A stretch of DNA of 9,413 nucleotides from Helicobacteraceae bacterium (GTDB lineage Bacteria; Campylobacterota; Campylobacteria; Campylobacterales; Sulfurimonadaceae). The stretch is taken from NCBI GenBank assembly GCA_027056525.1, contig JALUKO010000203.1, positions 1 to 9,413 of the forward strand. The letters run 5' to 3'. Made by a program: the position numbers and the translations under genes. The stretch's first letter is position 1; each line of letters starts with the position of its first letter. A model generated the notes under the pieces. That model was not told the origin of the DNA, did no database searches, and saw only the letters and a list, made by a program, of their open reading frames with translations. Positions 7,327 to 9,413 of the stretch are shown one piece after another.

Positions 7327-8125
7327 TATTTTTTCAAGCTCTAAAGATGTTTTTCTCGATGCAGTCAATGCAAAAGACTATGTTCAGTTAGACAGAGTCT
7401 CTACGATCTATCAATCTTTAAAAAATTCGGTGAAGAAGCCTCTCAAAATGGTACTTCTTTACGGAAAGCCCGGTACTGGTAAAAGTATGTTTCTCTCAAA
7501 ACTTTACCAAGATCTCTCATCTTCACAACAGGTACATCTTTATCAAACTCCCATCTTAGATGAAAGTGAGTTTTTCAAGACCTTATCAAAGGATCTCTTT
7601 GATATAAAATACACAGGGGAACTGAATTTTACACAATTTTTAGTTATCCTCAATGAGAGCAATTTATATGATATTCCTTTGGTACTTTTAGATGAAGCGC
7701 AACTTTACTCGAGTGAACAAATGGAAAAAATCAGACTCCTTGCAGATACGAGAAAAATAAAATTTGTAATAACACTTCACAAAACAGAAAGAGAAGATCT
7801 GATTGCAAAAGAGCACTTCCAAACAAGAATATGGGAAACTATAGAGCTTGAAAATGCTTCTGCTATAGAACTTAAAATGTACATACAAAAAAAACTTATG
7901 AAAGCAAACTGTTTTGATGGAGCTAATATCTTTAACAACAAATCTGTACAGCTTATTCATAAAATCACAAAAGGGAACTACAGAGACACAAATAAGCTTC
8001 TCTACACCGTTTTTGATATATATACATGGTATAGTGAGAACAACCCTTCTAAAATTAATACCCGTCAAATCTCCAATAAGATCATTGAAATGGCTGCTAT
8101 TCACACAGGACTTATTGATGCTTAA
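7316..8125 (+). CDS. ExeA/MshM-type AAA ATPase (CtsP-like)
   Basis: This is a 269-aa soluble AAA+ ATPase of the ExeA/GspA/MshM group, which helps secretin or pilus assembly in the envelope. The Walker A motif is GKPGTGKS (50-57), with the catalytic-loop pair Asp126-Glu127 in Walker B (PLVLLDEAQ). A sensor-1-like segment FVITLH ends at His155, Arg171 (RIWE) is a candidate arginine finger, and a sensor-2-like region around GNYRDTNKLL (220-229) begins the C-terminal helical lid. The chain stops after the AAA module, so it lacks the transmembrane and peptidoglycan-binding extension of Aeromonas ExeA and matches short MshM. An upstream in-frame TAG at 7307 limits the start to ATG 7316; AGAGGA sits unusually close (2 nt). 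The gene overlaps the secretin gene by 11 nt and the next gene by 8 nt. In C. jejuni ctsP occupies the same place after the secretin gene. The family call is secure; the exact role is inferred. Confidence 0.87.
   Translation: MESNIFSSSKDVFLDAVNAKDYVQLDRVSTIYQSLKNSVKKPLKMVLLYGKPGTGKSMFLSKLYQDLSSSQQVHLYQTPILDESEFFKTLSKDLFDIKYTGELNFTQFLVILNESNLYDIPLVLLDEAQLYSSEQMEKIRLLADTRKIKFVITLHKTEREDLIAKEHFQTRIWETIELENASAIELKMYIQKKLMKANCFDGANIFNNKSVQLIHKITKGNYRDTNKLLYTVFDIYTWYSENNPSKINTRQISNKIIEMAAIHTGLIDA
8107..8110 (+). promoter_or_regulatory. Ribosome binding site deciding the MshN-like start
   Basis: AGGA lies 7 nt upstream of the ATG at 8118 and inside the end of the ATPase gene. It selects this start over the long open stretch further upstream in the same frame (from 7914), which is only an overlap with the ATPase gene. 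Confidence 0.55.
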
Positions 8126-8948
8126 TATTTATGATCTTGAAAAAAAATGGCTTAGATATAAACTAAGATCTTTTTTACCTGGCATGAGTATTTTTATTGT
8201 TTTGCTTATTGTCATAATAGCAGTCTATGTATTTATTGATTTGAAAAAACTCAATATATTAGATACTACGATACTAAACACCATCACGAAAGAGCAAGAG
8301 CATAACATAAGTAAAATAGTGCAACAACCCCTTAAAAAAGAAATCCCTGTTGTACAAAGTAAAGATATTTCGCAAGAGATAGTAACGCCTAAGAGAGTTG
8401 AAGAAGCGATACAACTACCACCTCATAATGAGACTCCTTCTTATGAAAAAAATATTTTAGAACCCTCAATAGCTTTTATGGATACAATGCAAAATAAACC
8501 CATCAAAGAAGTTGCAAACACTCAAAAAATTGTTCCAAAAAACACTGTTCAAGTTCCAAAGAAGCAAGCACCAACCACAATAACTGAGAAACCTCAAGCA
8601 CAACTCACATATGAAGCAAACAGTATCACTATAAAAAAACAAAATACCTATGAAGATATTGACTATGTGATTAAAAGATTCAAAAAAAACAACAACCCTG
8701 CACTCAGTTTGTTTGTCGCAAAAAAGTATTATGAACTGGGTGAATATAAGCAAGCCTATAACTATGCTTTGATAACAAATGAAATCAACAACAATATTGA
8801 AGCAAGTTGGATCATTTTTTCAAAATCTTTAGTCAAACTCAATCAAAAGAGCAAAGCTATACAAACTTTGCAACAATATATAAATCATTCTAATTCAAAT
8901 CAGGCCAAAGTACTTCTAAAAGAGATTGTATCAGGAAAGTTCAAATGA
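8118..8948 (+). CDS. MshN-like TPR protein, single-pass inner-membrane
   Basis: With the start at ATG 8118 the product is 276 aa. It has a basic cytoplasmic N-terminus (1-21, WLRYKLR), one strong transmembrane helix (about 22-42, rich in Ile/Val/Leu) and a long Pro/Gln/Lys/Glu-rich periplasmic linker (about 43-180). The C-terminal tetratricopeptide-like helices (about 182-272) include YYELGEYKQAYNYA, which has the typical TPR spacing, and a second helix pair around SKAIQTLQQYI. This layout (N-terminal anchor, disordered linker, C-terminal TPRs) is that of MshN in MSHA loci, and mshN follows mshM there as here. The frame stays open upstream to 7914, but that part overlaps the ATPase gene and encodes a sequence with no family features. 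The gene overlaps the ATPase gene by 8 nt and the next gene by 4 nt. The TPR domain probably binds another machine part; the partner is unknown. Confidence 0.78.
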   Translation: MLNIYDLEKKWLRYKLRSFLPGMSIFIVLLIVIIAVYVFIDLKKLNILDTTILNTITKEQEHNISKIVQQPLKKEIPVVQSKDISQEIVTPKRVEEAIQLPPHNETPSYEKNILEPSIAFMDTMQNKPIKEVANTQKIVPKNTVQVPKKQAPTTITEKPQAQLTYEANSITIKKQNTYEDIDYVIKRFKKNNNPALSLFVAKKYYELGEYKQAYNYALITNEINNNIEASWIIFSKSLVKLNQKSKAIQTLQQYINHSNSNQAKVLLKEIVSGKFK

Positions 8949-9413
8949 AAATAATACTCGCTCTCTTGCTTAGTTTGTCACTCTATGCAAACGCAAAACA
9001 GGATATGTTTACACTCTATCAAAATAAAAGTTATGAAAAAGCTTGCAAACTTGGCTTTAAATATTTTAGTGATAACAGAAAAGATGAGGAGTACATTTCC
9101 CTATATGCTCTCTCTTGTCTTCATTCTGATTTTATTGACAGGTTGGCCATTCCGATCTCAATACTGCGTTACTCCAAAGAAGCACGCGCGAATGCTGCTT
9201 ATTTTTCTGTCATTTTAATGCAAAAAAAGCTTCTCTACCATGCTATGCTTGATGATTATGATATCTCTTCTTTACATTTGCCCTCAACAAACTTTATACT
9301 CTCAAAGGTTTTTGATCTCTATGCAAAACTGGGAAAACATAAAAAAAGAGATTTCTATATATTTACAGACAAACAGGACCCTAAGTTAAAGTATAAATTA
9401 TATGTTATAGAGG
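8945..9413 (+). CDS. Exported helical-repeat (TPR/Sel1-like) protein of unknown function, 3'-truncated by window edge
   Basis: The frame from ATG 8945 is open to the last base of the window (156 full codons), so it is a genuine partial gene. AGGAAAG (8933-8939) lies 5 nt upstream of the ATG, which overlaps the preceding TGA as ATGA. Residues 1-18 are a signal peptide (MKIILALLLSLSLYANA, cleavage after ANA). The mature part begins QDMFTLYQNKSYEKACKLG, a TPR/Sel1-like helix pair, and continues as amphipathic helices with repeated aromatic and Leu positions and Lys-rich turns; two cysteines (34 and 58) lie in the first repeats. I do not recognise a named family. In MSHA loci the assembly ATPase gene mshE would come next after mshN, and C. 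jejuni also has an uncharacterised gene between ctsP and ctsE, so this may be a lineage-specific periplasmic part of the same machine. The function is unknown. Confidence 0.82.
   Translation, partial: MKIILALLLSLSLYANAKQDMFTLYQNKSYEKACKLGFKYFSDNRKDEEYISLYALSCLHSDFIDRLAIPISILRYSKEARANAAYFSVILMQKKLLYHAMLDDYDISSLHLPSTNFILSKVFDLYAKLGKHKKRDFYIFTDKQDPKLKYKLYVIE

Noticed and set aside
7688..8104. A 138-codon open frame on the minus strand, the longest on that strand.
   Set aside because: It lies wholly opposite the ATPase gene, whose motifs are intact, and its sequence is Phe/Cys/Tyr-rich as expected from reverse-complemented AT-rich coding DNA. The other minus-strand frames are of the same kind.
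7914..8117. Possible 68-residue N-terminal extension of the MshN-like protein.
   Set aside because: It overlaps the ATPase gene in another frame and has no family features; ATG 8118 has AGGA at proper spacing and begins just before the transmembrane helix.
8140..8147. A8 run near the start of the MshN-like gene as a possible slippery site.
   Set aside because: The frame is intact on both sides and similar A-runs occur elsewhere in the window; nothing else points to programmed slippage.
8985..9218. A 77-codon open frame on the + strand with a hydrophobic segment.
   Set aside because: It is out of frame with, and lies inside, the partial gene beginning at 8945, which has a ribosome site, a signal peptide and coupling to the upstream stop.
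1..9413. CRISPR arrays, tRNA or rRNA genes, insertion sequences, defence or toxin genes.
   Set aside because: I saw no spaced direct repeats, tRNA-like folds, terminal inverted repeats or transposase motifs; the whole window is accounted for by the ten genes listed.

Overview
The window reads as one dense, single-strand block of a low-GC (roughly one third G+C by eye) Campylobacterota (epsilonproteobacterial) chromosome, most like a free-living Sulfurimonas/Sulfuricurvum-type organism; the genus is a guess. The phylum call rests on three things: an Era of the Helicobacter type (SKID at G4), a Csd6/Pgp2-type L,D-transpeptidase-fold enzyme directly behind era as in Helicobacter pylori, and a Csd4/Pgp1-type carboxypeptidase. 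The last two are the cell-shape peptidoglycan trimming enzymes of this phylum.

Layout, all on the + strand: (1) 2-748, the 3' part of era; (2) 748-1725, Csd6/Pgp2-like; (3) 1727-3031, Csd4/Pgp1-like; (4) 3042-8948, six genes collinear with mshI-J-K-L-M-N of MSHA-type pili: a PilM-PilN (GspL-like) fusion, a PilO-like protein, a short periplasmic PilP/MshK-like protein, an MshL-type secretin, an ExeA/MshM-type AAA ATPase and an MshN-type TPR membrane protein; (5) 8945 to the window end, an exported helical-repeat protein of unknown function that runs off the edge. The assembly ATPase, platform protein, pilins and prepilin peptidase are not in the window. The first two would be expected just downstream if the msh order continues.

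Every junction lies between an 11-nt overlap and a 10-nt gap (1-nt and 4-nt overlaps recur). No promoter, terminator, RNA gene, mobile element or CRISPR was found, and no stretch longer than 10 nt lies between genes. This suggests one translationally coupled transcription unit running from a housekeeping GTPase through two periplasmic cell-wall enzymes into an envelope-spanning pilus or DNA-uptake machine.

How the parts may work together (inference from families): the fusion protein and the PilO- and PilP-like proteins would form the inner-membrane/periplasmic alignment complex. The secretin would be the outer-membrane pore. The AAA ATPase and TPR protein would be assembly or accessory factors, and the two trimming enzymes would shape the peptidoglycan layer that the machine crosses. 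In Campylobacter jejuni a related secretin/ATPase cluster (cts) is needed for natural transformation, so either a competence pseudopilus or an MSHA-like adhesive pilus is possible.
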